Below, piece by piece: positions 42,942-51,493 of a DNA stretch of 64,000 bases. Within the stretch, counting starts at the first letter, position 1. The number at the start of each line of letters is the position of its first letter. Made by a program: the position numbers and the translations under genes. Location of the stretch: assembly GCA_964463375.1 (NCBI GenBank), contig CAYXBQ010000009.1, forward strand, positions 1-64,000. Direction: 5' to 3'. The notes beneath the pieces are model-generated. The model did no database searches. It was not told the DNA's origin and saw only the letters and a program-made list of their open reading frames with translations. The DNA is from UMGS1696 sp964463375. GTDB taxonomy: Bacteria; Bacillota; Clostridia; Oscillospirales; CAG-272.

Positions 42942-45112
42942 CCATAGAAGAAGCCATAGCGGCCAGTCTGTCGCTGCCACTGAAGCAGGTGCAGGCTGCT
43001 GTAACGCTGCTGGATGAAGGCAACACTGTCCCCTTTATCGCACGGTATCGCAAGGAAGTCACCGGTGGCCTGGACGACACTGTACTGCGGAAGCTGGTGG
43101 ATACACTCACCACGCTGCGGAATTTGGAGTCCCGCAAAGCAGAAGTCCGGGACAAGCTGATCGCTCTGGAAAAATGGAGCGAAGCCTTGCAGACCGCTTT
43201 AGACAACGCCACGACCGTCACCGAAGTGGAGGATATCTACCGCCCCTACCGCCCGAAGAAGCGCACCCGTGCCTCTATGGCGAAGGAGAGAGGGCTGGAA
43301 CCGCTGGCGCTGTTGATCCTTGCGCAAAAAAAGTTCTACAAGCCCAGTCTGGCAGAGGTGGCAAAGGCGTATATTTCCCCGGAAAAAGAGGTACATACCG
43401 CAGAGGAAGCCCTGCAGGGTGCGGCAGATATTTTGGCAGAGATGCTGACCGATGCGCCGGAGAATCGACAGCTGGTGCGGGAAATGACCATGCGGCAGGG
43501 ACAGATCCACACGGTTCTGCTAACAGATGCCGCAAGCTCTCCTTATGCCCAGTATGCCGATCACACGGAGCCGCTTGCCAAGATCCCCTCCCACAGAGTT
43601 TTGGCGATCAACCGGGGCGAACGGGAAGAAGCACTGCGGGTCACACTGGTCGTCGATCGAGAACGGATCCTGCAAGCCCTGTGTGCCCGTGTGCTGGTGC
43701 GTGGCTGCGATGGGACTGCCGGCGAGATCCTCACCGAAGCGCTCTCCGATGGCTATGACCGGCTGCTGGCACCGTCGCTGGAACGGGAGATCCGGAGTGA
43801 GCTGACCGCACAGGCAGAGGAAGGTGCCATCCACAACTTTGCCATGAACCTGAAAAATCTGCTGCTGACCCCGCCGCTGAAGGGAAAGACCGTGCTGGGG
43901 CTGGATCCCGGCTATCGTACCGGCTGTAAGCTGGCGGTGCTGTCCCCCACCGGGACCGTGCTGGAGACCGCCGTGATCTACCCCACCAAGCCCCATGAGC
44001 GGATCGAGGAGGCCCGTCGGACGGTGCTGCGCCTCATCCAAAAATATCAGGTGGATGTGGTGTCCATCGGTAACGGCACAGCCTCCGGCGAAAGCGAACA
44101 GTTCATCGCAGAGACAATCGGCAAGGCAGACCACAAGGTGCAGTACAGCATCGTTTCGGAGGCGGGTGCATCGGTGTATTCGGCGTCGGAGCTGGGGGCA
44201 GAGGAGTTCCCGGAACTGGACGTGACCGAACGCAGTGCTGTGTCCATCGGCCGCAGACTACAGGATCCCCTGGCAGAGCTGGTGAAGATCGAGCCCCGCT
44301 CCATTGGGGTAGGACAGTACCAGCACGATATGCGGCAGACCCGGCTGGCAGAGGCCCTTTCCGGTGTGGTGGAGGACTGCGTGAATGCGGTGGGCGTGGA
44401 TCTGAACACAGCCTCTGCCCCGCTGCTATCCTATATCGCCGGCCTGAACAAGACTACGGCGAAAAATATCGTCAAATACCGGGAGGAAAACGGCGGATTC
44501 ACCAGCCGTGCGGCTGTAAAAAAGGTGCCGCGGTTTGGTGCCAAAGCCTATGAGCAGGCAGCCGGCTTTTTGCGTGTGCCCGGTGCCAAAGAGGTGCTGG
44601 ACAACACCGGCGTGCATCCCGAATCCTATCCCATCGCCAAAGCCCTGTGCGCCCGCTTCGGCTACACAGAAGCAGACATTGGTGCAGGCGGTCTGGGTGC
44701 GCTGCGGCAACAGGCAGAAGAAGTGGGGCTTTCCGCATTGGCAACAGCGCTTGGCTGTGGTGTGCCGACCCTGACGGACATCATCGGGGAGCTGGAAAAG
44801 CCGGGTCGAGACATCCGGGATACACTGCCCACGCCCTTGCTGCGGGAAAAGGTCATGACCCTTGACGACATCGAGGAAGGTCAGACCTTCACCGGTACCG
44901 TGCGCAACGTGGTGGACTTTGGTGCCTTCGTGGACATCGGCATCCACCAGGACGGGCTCATCCACATCTCCGCCCTGGCTGACCGCTATATCCGCCATCC
45001 ATCCGAGGTGGTGGCTGTAGGGGACACCGTGCAGGTCGAGGTGGTACAGGTGGACAGACAGCGTGGCCGGATCGGTCTGAAGCGGATCACCGGTACACAA
45101 TCGAAATCTTAA
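42938..45112 (+). CDS. tex: Tex, S1-domain RNA-binding transcription accessory protein
   Basis: 724 residues. N-terminal Tex helices with PFIARYRKEVTGGLDD, the YqgF/RNase H-like domain (GLDPGYRTGCKLAVLSPTG), helix-hairpin-helix modules (NTASAPLLSYIAGLNKTTAK) and a C-terminal S1 domain (GTVRNVVDFGAFVDIGIHQD). Conserved nucleic acid-binding protein related to Spt6, linked to stress survival and toxin expression. It overlaps the GH2 stop, so it may be the last cistron of the glycan operon. AAAGGAG precedes the ATG. Confidence 0.95.
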   Translation: MTIEEAIAASLSLPLKQVQAAVTLLDEGNTVPFIARYRKEVTGGLDDTVLRKLVDTLTTLRNLESRKAEVRDKLIALEKWSEALQTALDNATTVTEVEDIYRPYRPKKRTRASMAKERGLEPLALLILAQKKFYKPSLAEVAKAYISPEKEVHTAEEALQGAADILAEMLTDAPENRQLVREMTMRQGQIHTVLLTDAASSPYAQYADHTEPLAKIPSHRVLAINRGEREEALRVTLVVDRERILQALCARVLVRGCDGTAGEILTEALSDGYDRLLAPSLEREIRSELTAQAEEGAIHNFAMNLKNLLLTPPLKGKTVLGLDPGYRTGCKLAVLSPTGTVLETAVIYPTKPHERIEEARRTVLRLIQKYQVDVVSIGNGTASGESEQFIAETIGKADHKVQYSIVSEAGASVYSASELGAEEFPELDVTERSAVSIGRRLQDPLAELVKIEPRSIGVGQYQHDMRQTRLAEALSGVVEDCVNAVGVDLNTASAPLLSYIAGLNKTTAKNIVKYREENGGFTSRAAVKKVPRFGAKAYEQAAGFLRVPGAKEVLDNTGVHPESYPIAKALCARFGYTEADIGAGGLGALRQQAEEVGLSALATALGCGVPTLTDIIGELEKPGRDIRDTLPTPLLREKVMTLDDIEEGQTFTGTVRNVVDFGAFVDIGIHQDGLIHISALADRYIRHPSEVVAVGDTVQVEVVQVDRQRGRIGLKRITGTQSKS

Positions 45113-45219
45113 TAAAATTAAGATGCGATTTTGCCCGTGGGATGGAACCGCCGTAGATGCCCCATTTGTCGTGTGCAGGTTGCACAAAGATGAAAAACAA
45201 ATTTCGGTAAAAAAAACGC

Positions 45220-45248
45220 TTTCAAAATCGCCGAGAATTTGGTACAAT
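45220..45248 (+). promoter_or_regulatory. Promoter of the ABC ATPase, with a cre-like sequence
   Basis: TTTCAA (45220-45225), 17 bases, TACAAT (45243-45248). AAAAAACGCTTTCA (45211-45224) matches a CcpA cre box at 12 of 14 positions and overlaps the -35, but lacks the conserved TG. Confidence 0.65.
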
Positions 45249-45260
45249 ATAGTCCAGAAA

Positions 45261-45295
45261 AACGAGAGCGGTGTACGCCTGTACGGGTTCTCGTT
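45261..45295 (+). other. Leader hairpin of the ABC ATPase mRNA
   Basis: AACGAGA (45261-45267) pairs with TCTCGTT (45289-45295); GTAC and GTAC inside the loop can also pair. No T-run follows. Confidence 0.5.
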
Positions 45296-45348
45296 GTATC
45301 GGAAACTGATTTTACATATGCGTCAAATATCCAAGGAGGATTTATACA

Positions 45349-46461
45349 ATGGCAAGCTTATCCCTGAAGCACATTTACAAGAAATATCCCGGCGGCGTTA
45401 CGGCCGTATCCGACTTCTGCCTGGAGATCAAGGACAAGGAATTCCTGATCCTGGTAGGTCCCTCTGGTTGTGGTAAGTCTACCACCCTGCGTATGATCGC
45501 TGGTCTGGAAGAAATCTCTGAAGGTGAACTGTTCATCGGCGATAAGCTGGTCAACGACGTAGCTCCTAAGGACAGAGACATCGCCATGGTGTTCCAGAAC
45601 TACGCTCTGTATCCCCATATGTCCGTGTTCGACAACATGGCATTCGGTCTGAAGCTGCGGAAGACTCCCAAGGAAGAGATCAAGCGTCGTGTTGAAGAAG
45701 CTGCTCGTATCCTGGACATCACCCACCTGCTGGATAGAAAGCCGAAGGCTCTGTCTGGTGGTCAGAAGCAGAGAGTTGCGCTGGGTCGTGCCCTGGTTCG
45801 TAACCCCAAGGTATTCCTGCTGGACGAACCTCTGTCCAACCTGGACGCTAAGCTGAGAGCAGCCATGAGAACCGAGCTGACCAAGATCCACCAGAGAGTT
45901 GGTACCACCTTCGTATACGTAACCCACGACCAGGTAGAGGCTATGACCATGGCTACCCGTATCGTAGTTATGAAGGACGGTCTGATCCAGCAGGTAGATA
46001 CGCCTCAGAACCTGTACGATTCTCCTGTAAACCTGTTCGTTGCAGGCTTCATCGGCACGCCCCAGATGAACTTCATCAACTGCGTACTGGATAAGAAGGG
46101 CGAAGATTACTACATCACCTTCGGTACCAACAGCCTGAAGCTGCCCGCAGAAAAGGCCGCTGATCCCGCTCTGAAGGATTACGTAGGCAAGGAAGTGATC
46201 GCCGGTGTTCGTCCCGAATGTATCCACGATGACAACGCTTCTCTGAAGGCTATGTCCGACTCCGTGATCGAATGCGACGTAGAAGTTACCGAGCTTATGG
46301 GTGCTGAAATCTATCTGTACCTGGTATCCGAAGAAACTTCTCTGACCGCTCGTGTATCCGCTCGTTCCACCACTCGTGCTGGTGACATCGTGAACGTGGC
46401 TCTGGATATGACCCGTGTTCACCTGTTCGACAAGGACACCGAACGCTTCATCGTTCACTAA
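45349..46461 (+). CDS. msmK: Sugar ABC transporter ATP-binding protein, MsmK/UgpC family
   Basis: 370 residues. Walker A GPSGCGKST (about 38-46), Q-loop, signature LSGGQKQRVALGRALV (about 136), Walker B FLLDEPLSNLD, H-loop YVTHDQ, and the C-terminal OB-like regulatory domain of carbohydrate importers. No permease or binding-protein gene is next to it. MsmK-type ATPases can serve several sugar importers, and the three orphan binding lipoproteins in this window fit that model. Codon use (GTA, GCT, CGT rich) differs from flanking tex and suggests high expression. AAGGAGG precedes the ATG. Confidence 0.95.
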   Translation: MASLSLKHIYKKYPGGVTAVSDFCLEIKDKEFLILVGPSGCGKSTTLRMIAGLEEISEGELFIGDKLVNDVAPKDRDIAMVFQNYALYPHMSVFDNMAFGLKLRKTPKEEIKRRVEEAARILDITHLLDRKPKALSGGQKQRVALGRALVRNPKVFLLDEPLSNLDAKLRAAMRTELTKIHQRVGTTFVYVTHDQVEAMTMATRIVVMKDGLIQQVDTPQNLYDSPVNLFVAGFIGTPQMNFINCVLDKKGEDYYITFGTNSLKLPAEKAADPALKDYVGKEVIAGVRPECIHDDNASLKAMSDSVIECDVEVTELMGAEIYLYLVSEETSLTARVSARSTTRAGDIVNVALDMTRVHLFDKDTERFIVH

Positions 46462-46484
46462 TTCGGAAGTATTTCTATATACCC

Positions 46485-46513
46485 AAAAGCTCCGGCCATG
46501 CGCTGGGGCTTTT
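46485..46513 (+). terminator. Rho-independent terminator after msmK
   Basis: AAAAGCTCC (46485-46493) pairs with GGGGCTTTT (46505-46513), followed by CTTGT. Confidence 0.85.
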
Positions 46514-46557
46514 CTTGTACTTGTGCAAAAAAAGTCGAAAAAAGTTCACAAATACAC

Positions 46558-46586
46558 TTGACGAATGCGTCTAAAAATCGTATAAT
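46558..46586 (+). promoter_or_regulatory. Promoter of the surface protein gene
   Basis: TTGACG (46558-46563), 17 bases, TATAAT (46581-46586). Confidence 0.87.
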
Positions 46587-46638
46587 ATAGTTGCATGGAA
46601 ATGCGAACGTGACAGTAAATGGGATCGGGGGGACTTCT

Positions 46639-47457
46639 ATGAAAATGTGTCGAGGACGAATGGGACTGTTCCTGTTTTTGCAGATCGTGCTGGTGGTGCT
46701 GCTGGCGATCGGCGTCAGTGCGGAAGAGCCGGCGGGAAGGGTGCTGTACCACCAGGATTTCGCTGATGTGGATTCCGTGCAGGCGGCTGGGATCACGCTG
46801 GGAACGGCCACCGTGGGCAACGCCTGGCTCACCATCGAGGACGACGACCTGGGAATCCATACCGCCGATGACCGCAGAGCCTATTCGCTCTTGCCGGACA
46901 CCCCCTGGACCGATTCCCACACCATCGAATTCTCCTTCCGCTTCACCGAGATCTCTGCCTCCAACGGATACATAGCCTTCCTGTTGACCTGTTGGGGGGA
47001 CGAGCCTTCCAATATCTCCGCCGCCGTATTTCGTGCCAATGGTACCATCGACAACTTCGACGATCCCGATGAGACGATCCGGCAAAAGATCCAGGCGGGA
47101 GAGACCATCCACGTGGAGATCCCCGTGGAGAATGGGCTGGTACACACCATCACCCTGACCGCCGGTGAGGATACCTGCACGGTCCAGCGGGATTCCATTT
47201 TGCGCATTGCAGAGGGAGAACGTGGCTTTGGTGTCCGCAACGCCTCTGTGGCCGTGGAGGAGGTCTATATTGTCAACGGCACCGGGTACACTGCTAAAAT
47301 CGGCCCCTTTGCCGACCAGAGCTGGTCCGACAGCGAGCTTGCCGAAAATGCACCCGAGCATGCCCCGAACACCGGAGAAGCCCCCGTTTGGCCGGTACTG
47401 CTGCTCTTGTCGGTGGCAGGAATGTGCTGGGCAAAACGACGGAAATATGGGGGATAA
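46639..47457 (+). CDS. Secreted surface protein with putative sortase-like anchor
   Basis: 272 residues. N-terminal signal peptide (MGLFLFLQIVLVVLLAIGVSAEE), then a beta-rich, acidic domain of about 190 residues that looks like a jelly-roll (LamG/DUF1080-like, carbohydrate or matrix binding), then APNTGEAPVWPVLLLLSVAG and a KRRKYGG tail. A Pro-x-Thr-Gly followed by a hydrophobic helix and positive tail is the plan of a sortase signal, although it is not LPxTG. If not cleaved, the helix would simply anchor it in the membrane. Function unknown. A G-rich ribosome-binding site precedes the ATG at 46639. Confidence 0.75.
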   Translation: MKMCRGRMGLFLFLQIVLVVLLAIGVSAEEPAGRVLYHQDFADVDSVQAAGITLGTATVGNAWLTIEDDDLGIHTADDRRAYSLLPDTPWTDSHTIEFSFRFTEISASNGYIAFLLTCWGDEPSNISAAVFRANGTIDNFDDPDETIRQKIQAGETIHVEIPVENGLVHTITLTAGEDTCTVQRDSILRIAEGERGFGVRNASVAVEEVYIVNGTGYTAKIGPFADQSWSDSELAENAPEHAPNTGEAPVWPVLLLLSVAGMCWAKRRKYGG

Positions 47458-47476
47458 AAACCTATTTATATAGTGA

Positions 47477-47517
47477 AAAAGGCGGGAGATCCCACAAAAG
47501 ATCCCCCGCTTTTTTGT
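47477..47517 (+). terminator. Rho-independent terminator
   Basis: A-run plus GGCGGGAGATC pairs with GATCCCCCGC and a T-run, with one bulge and one mismatch. Confidence 0.8.
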
Positions 47518-47560
47518 TGTTCACAATTATTTAACAAATCGTATTCAATATCCTGTTGAA

Positions 47561-47590
47561 TTGAAGGCCGCAAAATGGTAATCTTATAAC
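47561..47590 (+). promoter_or_regulatory. Promoter of the hrcA heat-shock operon
   Basis: TTGAAG (47561-47566), 18 bases, TATAAC (47585-47590), immediately upstream of the CIRCE element. Confidence 0.65.
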
Positions 47591-47595
47591 AGAAT

Positions 47596-47622
47596 TTAGC
47601 ACTCGACCGAGACAAGTGCTAA
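47596..47622 (+). promoter_or_regulatory. CIRCE operator (HrcA binding site)
   Basis: TTAGCACTC-N9-AAGTGCTAA matches the CIRCE consensus TTAGCACTC-N9-GAGTGCTAA at 17 of 18 arm positions, at the expected transcription start. Confidence 0.93.
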
Positions 47623-47683
47623 ATCACGATCCAAAGTACATATCAACCTCCGGAGCAAATCCGTCTATGGGGAGGTGAAGAGG

Positions 47684-48787
47684 TTGAAAGAAGATAGAAC
47701 AGACTTGAGTGAACGAAAGAAACTCATTCTGAAAGCCATCATCGATGCCCACATCGAGAACGGCGAGCCGGTGGGCTCCAAGTTCCTGACGCAAAATAAG
47801 CAGATCGCCTATTCGTCTGCTACCATACGGAACGAGATGGCAGAGCTGGAAGACATGGGGTTTTTGGAACAGCCCCACACATCTGCCGGTCGGATCCCCT
47901 CGGAGGTGGGCTACCGCTTCTACGTGGATTCCCTGGTGGATCGCTACAACATGACTCAGAACGAGCTGGCGGAGCTAAAGCGGCTGGCACAGACCAAGCA
48001 GACCGAGCTGGATGCCATCCTGCAAAATGCCATGCGTCTGGCAGCCCGGATGACCAACTACACCGCTATGGCCCTGCGTCCCCGGATCCAGCGGATCACC
48101 GTGGACCGGTTCGAGCTTATGCGGCTGGATGACTACACCTTAGTGCTGATCATGGTCATTGGCCAGACCATCAAGACCCGCCGGATCCGTAGCCAAAGCC
48201 CCGTGTCCATGGAGGCCGGTGCCAAATTGGCCATGGTGCTGAACGAATGCGCCGCCGGGAAGACCGCCGAAGAGATCAATATGCCCCTGCTGATGGAAAT
48301 GGAAAAGCGCATGGGTGCCTATGATTTCTTAGTGTCCCCCGTGATCAAGGGCGTGTGCGAGACCATCACCAGCTTCGACGGCGGCGAGATCCGCTTCGAA
48401 GGCATCAATAAACTGCTGTCGTATCCGGAATACTACGATATGGACAGACTGAAAGAAATGCTGGCCATGTTCGAGCAGAAGGACGAATTGGTGCGGATCC
48501 TGTCCGAAGAAGCAGGGCAGAGTGACGCAGAAAAAGAGAAGCTGCACATTTATATTGGTAGAGAAAATCTGGTAGAGATCATGGACAACTCCACCTTGGT
48601 GTTCAAGACCATCCGCAAAAACGGCACGCCCGTGGGGGTCATCGGCATCATCGGTCCCACCAGAATGGACTATAAACGGGTCATTGCCACCATCGATTCT
48701 TTGTCCAGCGGTGTTGCCGGTATTCTGGACGATGGGGCGCACCCACCACGCATACAAAATCAGGATCCGGATGCAGGAGAGATATAA
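47684..48787 (+). CDS. hrcA: Heat-inducible transcription repressor HrcA
   Basis: Represses its own operon by binding CIRCE until GroEL availability falls. 367 residues from a TTG start with GGGGAGGTG about six bases upstream; a GTG at 47675 would overlap that ribosome-binding site. N-terminal winged helix (SSATIRNEMAELEDMGFLEQPHTSAGRIPSEVGYR, about 50-84) and the inserted GAF-like dimerisation region with IGPTRMDY near the end are typical. First gene of hrcA-grpE-dnaK-dnaJ-prmA. Confidence 0.96.
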   Translation: MKEDRTDLSERKKLILKAIIDAHIENGEPVGSKFLTQNKQIAYSSATIRNEMAELEDMGFLEQPHTSAGRIPSEVGYRFYVDSLVDRYNMTQNELAELKRLAQTKQTELDAILQNAMRLAARMTNYTAMALRPRIQRITVDRFELMRLDDYTLVLIMVIGQTIKTRRIRSQSPVSMEAGAKLAMVLNECAAGKTAEEINMPLLMEMEKRMGAYDFLVSPVIKGVCETITSFDGGEIRFEGINKLLSYPEYYDMDRLKEMLAMFEQKDELVRILSEEAGQSDAEKEKLHIYIGRENLVEIMDNSTLVFKTIRKNGTPVGVIGIIGPTRMDYKRVIATIDSLSSGVAGILDDGAHPPRIQNQDPDAGEI

Positions 48788-48799
48788 CAGGAGAACCAA

Positions 48800-49432
48800 A
48801 TGACGGAAGAAAAAGAAACCAAGATCCCGGAAACGGAAGAAGCAGAGAAACAGACGACGGATACGGCCGCAGAACCCGAAGCGCAGAACGCAGAGGCACC
48901 TGCTGAAGAAACTTCTGCCGAAAAGGGCAAGAAGGAAAAAGAAAAAAAGGCAGATGCCAAGAAGCTGAAGGCGGAGCTGGAAGAAACGAAGAAGGCTCTG
49001 GAAGCCGAAAAGCAGAAGAGTGCTGAGGCCACCGACAAATACATGCGTCTGGCTGCGGAATACGACAACTTCCGCAAGAGAGCCCAGAAGGAAAAGGATG
49101 GCGTGTACGGCGAAGCGGTTGCAGATACCCTAAAGGGACTGCTGCCCATCATCGACAATTTGCAGTATGCCTCCAAGTATGGGGATGCAGATGCAGAAAA
49201 GTTCGCCGAGGGCGTGAAGCTGATCCTTGATAAGCTGCCGGAGACGCTGGAAAAGCTGCACATCAAGCCGGTGGGTGCGGCAGGAGAGACCTTTGATCCC
49301 ACCTACCACAACGCCGTGATGCATGAGGAAAACGAAGACTACGGCGAAAACGAGATCATGGAAGTGCTGCAAAGCGGCTACCTCTACGAAGACCGCGTGA
49401 TCCGGTACGCCATGGTCAAGGTGGCGAACTGA
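48800..49432 (+). CDS. grpE: Nucleotide exchange factor GrpE
   Basis: 210 residues. A very acidic, Glu/Lys/Ala-rich N-terminal 60 residues leads into the long coiled coil (LKAELEETKKALEAEKQKSAEATDKYMRL region) and the C-terminal beta domain (PVGAAGETFDPTYHNAVMHE). GrpE drives ADP release from DnaK. AGGAG precedes the ATG, 12 bases after hrcA. Confidence 0.95.
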   Translation: MTEEKETKIPETEEAEKQTTDTAAEPEAQNAEAPAEETSAEKGKKEKEKKADAKKLKAELEETKKALEAEKQKSAEATDKYMRLAAEYDNFRKRAQKEKDGVYGEAVADTLKGLLPIIDNLQYASKYGDADAEKFAEGVKLILDKLPETLEKLHIKPVGAAGETFDPTYHNAVMHEENEDYGENEIMEVLQSGYLYEDRVIRYAMVKVAN

Positions 49433-49454
49433 TCGCTGACGTGGCGAAAGTGCT

Positions 49455-49487
49455 TTGACCATCGGTCAAGTAAACGACATAGTCGTT
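49455..49487 (+). other. Twin 3-base-loop hairpins between grpE and dnaK
   Basis: TTGACC-ATC-GGTCAA (49455-49469) and AACGAC-ATA-GTCGTT (49473-49487) are two perfect 6-bp hairpins three bases apart, inside the 125-base gap. No T-run; an mRNA processing or stabilising site is possible. Confidence 0.75.
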
Positions 49488-49557
49488 GGCACACAAACGG
49501 ATATACAAAAATATCACATACATTTTATACTGAAACAATTTTGGAGGAACAAGCATT

Positions 49558-51402
49558 ATGGGAAAGATCATTGGTATAGATTTAGGTACGACAAACTCTT
49601 GCGTGGCCGTATTTGAAGGCGGCGAACCCACCGTTATTCCGAACCCCGAAGGAGCCAGAACCACACCTTCTGTGGTCGCCTTCTCCAAGACCGGTGAAAG
49701 AATGGTAGGTCAGGTTGCCAAGAGACAGGCCATCACCAACCCCGACCGGACCATCATGTCCATCAAGCGGGAAATGGGTCACAACTACAACGTGTCCATC
49801 GACGACAAGAAGTACACACCCCAGGAGATCTCCGCTATGATCCTGCAGAAGCTGAAGGCAGACGCAGAGGCATACCTGGGCACCACCGTGACCGAAGCCG
49901 TTATCACCGTGCCTGCCTACTTCTCCGACGCACAGAGACAGGCCACCAAGGATGCCGGTAAGATCGCCGGTCTGGATGTAAAGCGTATCATCAACGAACC
50001 TACCGCCGCAGCGCTTGCCTACGGTATGGATAAGGAAAACGAACAGCGCATCATGATCTACGACCTGGGCGGCGGTACCTTCGACGTATCTCTGCTGGAG
50101 ATCTCCGACGGCGTGTTTGAAGTGCTGGCTACTGCCGGGAACAACAAGCTGGGCGGTGACGACTTCGACGCACGGATCATGGACTGGATCGCAGAATCCT
50201 TTGCCAAGGAAAACGGCGGCATCGACCTGCGTAAGGACAAGATGGCACTGCAGAGACTGAAGGACGCTGCGGAAAAGGCAAAGATCGAGCTGTCCGGCAT
50301 GACCACCACCGAGATCAACCTGCCCTTCATCACCGCAGACGCTACCGGCCCCAAGCACTTCAACGCTACCCTGACCAGAGCTATGTTCAACGACATGACC
50401 GCAGATCTGGTAAAGGCCACCATCGAACCCATCAACCAGGTGCTGCGTGACGCCGGTATCAGCGCTTCTCAGGTAGACAAGGTGCTGCTGGTCGGTGGTT
50501 CCACCAGAATCCCCGCCGTACAGGACGCTATCAAGTCCTTCACCGGTAAGGAACCCTTCAAGGGCATCAACCCCGACGAATGCGTTGCCATCGGTGCGGC
50601 TATCCAGGGCGGCGTTCTGGGCGGCGACGTAAAGGACCTGCTGCTGCTGGACGTAACGCCTCTGTCTCTGGGTATCGAGACTCTGGGCGGCGTGTTCAAC
50701 CGGATCATCGACCGGAACACCACCATCCCCGTAAAGAAGAGCCAGGTGTACTCCACCGCTGCTGACGGCCAGACCTCTGTAGAGATCCACGTGTTGCAGG
50801 GCGAAAGAGACATGGCTGCCGGCAACACCACGCTGGGCAGATTCATCCTGGACGGCATCACACCCGCTCCTCGTGGCGTACCGCAGATCGAAGTTACCTT
50901 TGACATCGACGCCAATGGTATCGTAAATGTATCCGCTACCGATAAGGGTACCGGCAAGGAACAGCACATCACCATCACCTCTTCCACCAATATGTCTAAG
51001 GAAGACATTGACAAGGCCGTTCACGAAGCCGAAAAGTTTGCTGAAGCAGACAAGAAGCAGAAGGAAGTTATCGAGCTGAAGAACAGAGCCGAATCCACCA
51101 TCTACCAGAGCGAAAAGAGCCTGAACGAGCTGGGCGACAAGGCCACCGACGACGAAAAGAACACCGTTCGTGCCGCCATCGACAAGCTGAAGGAAACCGT
51201 AAAGGGCGACGATATGGATGCCATCAAGGCCGACACCGAAGCACTGGAAAAGGCATTCTATCCCATCGCTGAAAAGATGTATGCACAGCAGCAGGGTGCC
51301 GGTAACCCCGGTGCACAGGGCTTTGATCCCAACGCTGGTGCGCAGCAGGGCAACGACGGCACCTACTACAGCGCCGATTTCGAAGACAAGAGCGACAAGT
51401 AA
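49558..51402 (+). CDS. dnaK: Chaperone DnaK (Hsp70)
   Basis: 614 residues, normal length for Firmicutes. IIGIDLGTTNSCVAVFEGG at the start, DLGGGTFDVSLLEI, VLLVGGSTRIPAVQ and the substrate-binding domain (GIETLGGVF) are intact; the tail is Gly/Ala/Gln-rich ending in DFEDKSDK. Strong TTGGAGGAA ribosome-binding site and high-expression codons. A 634-codon antisense frame through it is a coding shadow. Confidence 0.98.
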   Translation: MGKIIGIDLGTTNSCVAVFEGGEPTVIPNPEGARTTPSVVAFSKTGERMVGQVAKRQAITNPDRTIMSIKREMGHNYNVSIDDKKYTPQEISAMILQKLKADAEAYLGTTVTEAVITVPAYFSDAQRQATKDAGKIAGLDVKRIINEPTAAALAYGMDKENEQRIMIYDLGGGTFDVSLLEISDGVFEVLATAGNNKLGGDDFDARIMDWIAESFAKENGGIDLRKDKMALQRLKDAAEKAKIELSGMTTTEINLPFITADATGPKHFNATLTRAMFNDMTADLVKATIEPINQVLRDAGISASQVDKVLLVGGSTRIPAVQDAIKSFTGKEPFKGINPDECVAIGAAIQGGVLGGDVKDLLLLDVTPLSLGIETLGGVFNRIIDRNTTIPVKKSQVYSTAADGQTSVEIHVLQGERDMAAGNTTLGRFILDGITPAPRGVPQIEVTFDIDANGIVNVSATDKGTGKEQHITITSSTNMSKEDIDKAVHEAEKFAEADKKQKEVIELKNRAESTIYQSEKSLNELGDKATDDEKNTVRAAIDKLKETVKGDDMDAIKADTEALEKAFYPIAEKMYAQQQGAGNPGAQGFDPNAGAQQGNDGTYYSADFEDKSDK

Positions 51403-51425
51403 AATGATATAGCACGGGAACATCA

Positions 51426-51454
51426 GGGCGGGGAAGGATTCTTTCACTCCGCCC
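51426..51454 (+). other. Stem-loop between dnaK and dnaJ
   Basis: GGGCGGGG (51426-51433) pairs with CTCCGCCC (51447-51454), 13-base loop, no T-run. May lower or stabilise dnaJ expression relative to dnaK. Confidence 0.6.
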
Positions 51455-51493
51455 ATGTTTCTGTAATTGCGTGTGGAACGAGGCATAGAAGCG

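Noticed and set aside
45358..46458. 366-codon open frame antisense to the sugar ABC ATPase
   Set aside because: Mirror of the strongly biased msmK coding sequence, no ribosome-binding site or domain.
49582..51486. 634-codon open frame antisense to dnaK
   Set aside because: Same shadow effect as at pckG; composition is Val/Gly/His/Gln-rich with no recognisable domain.
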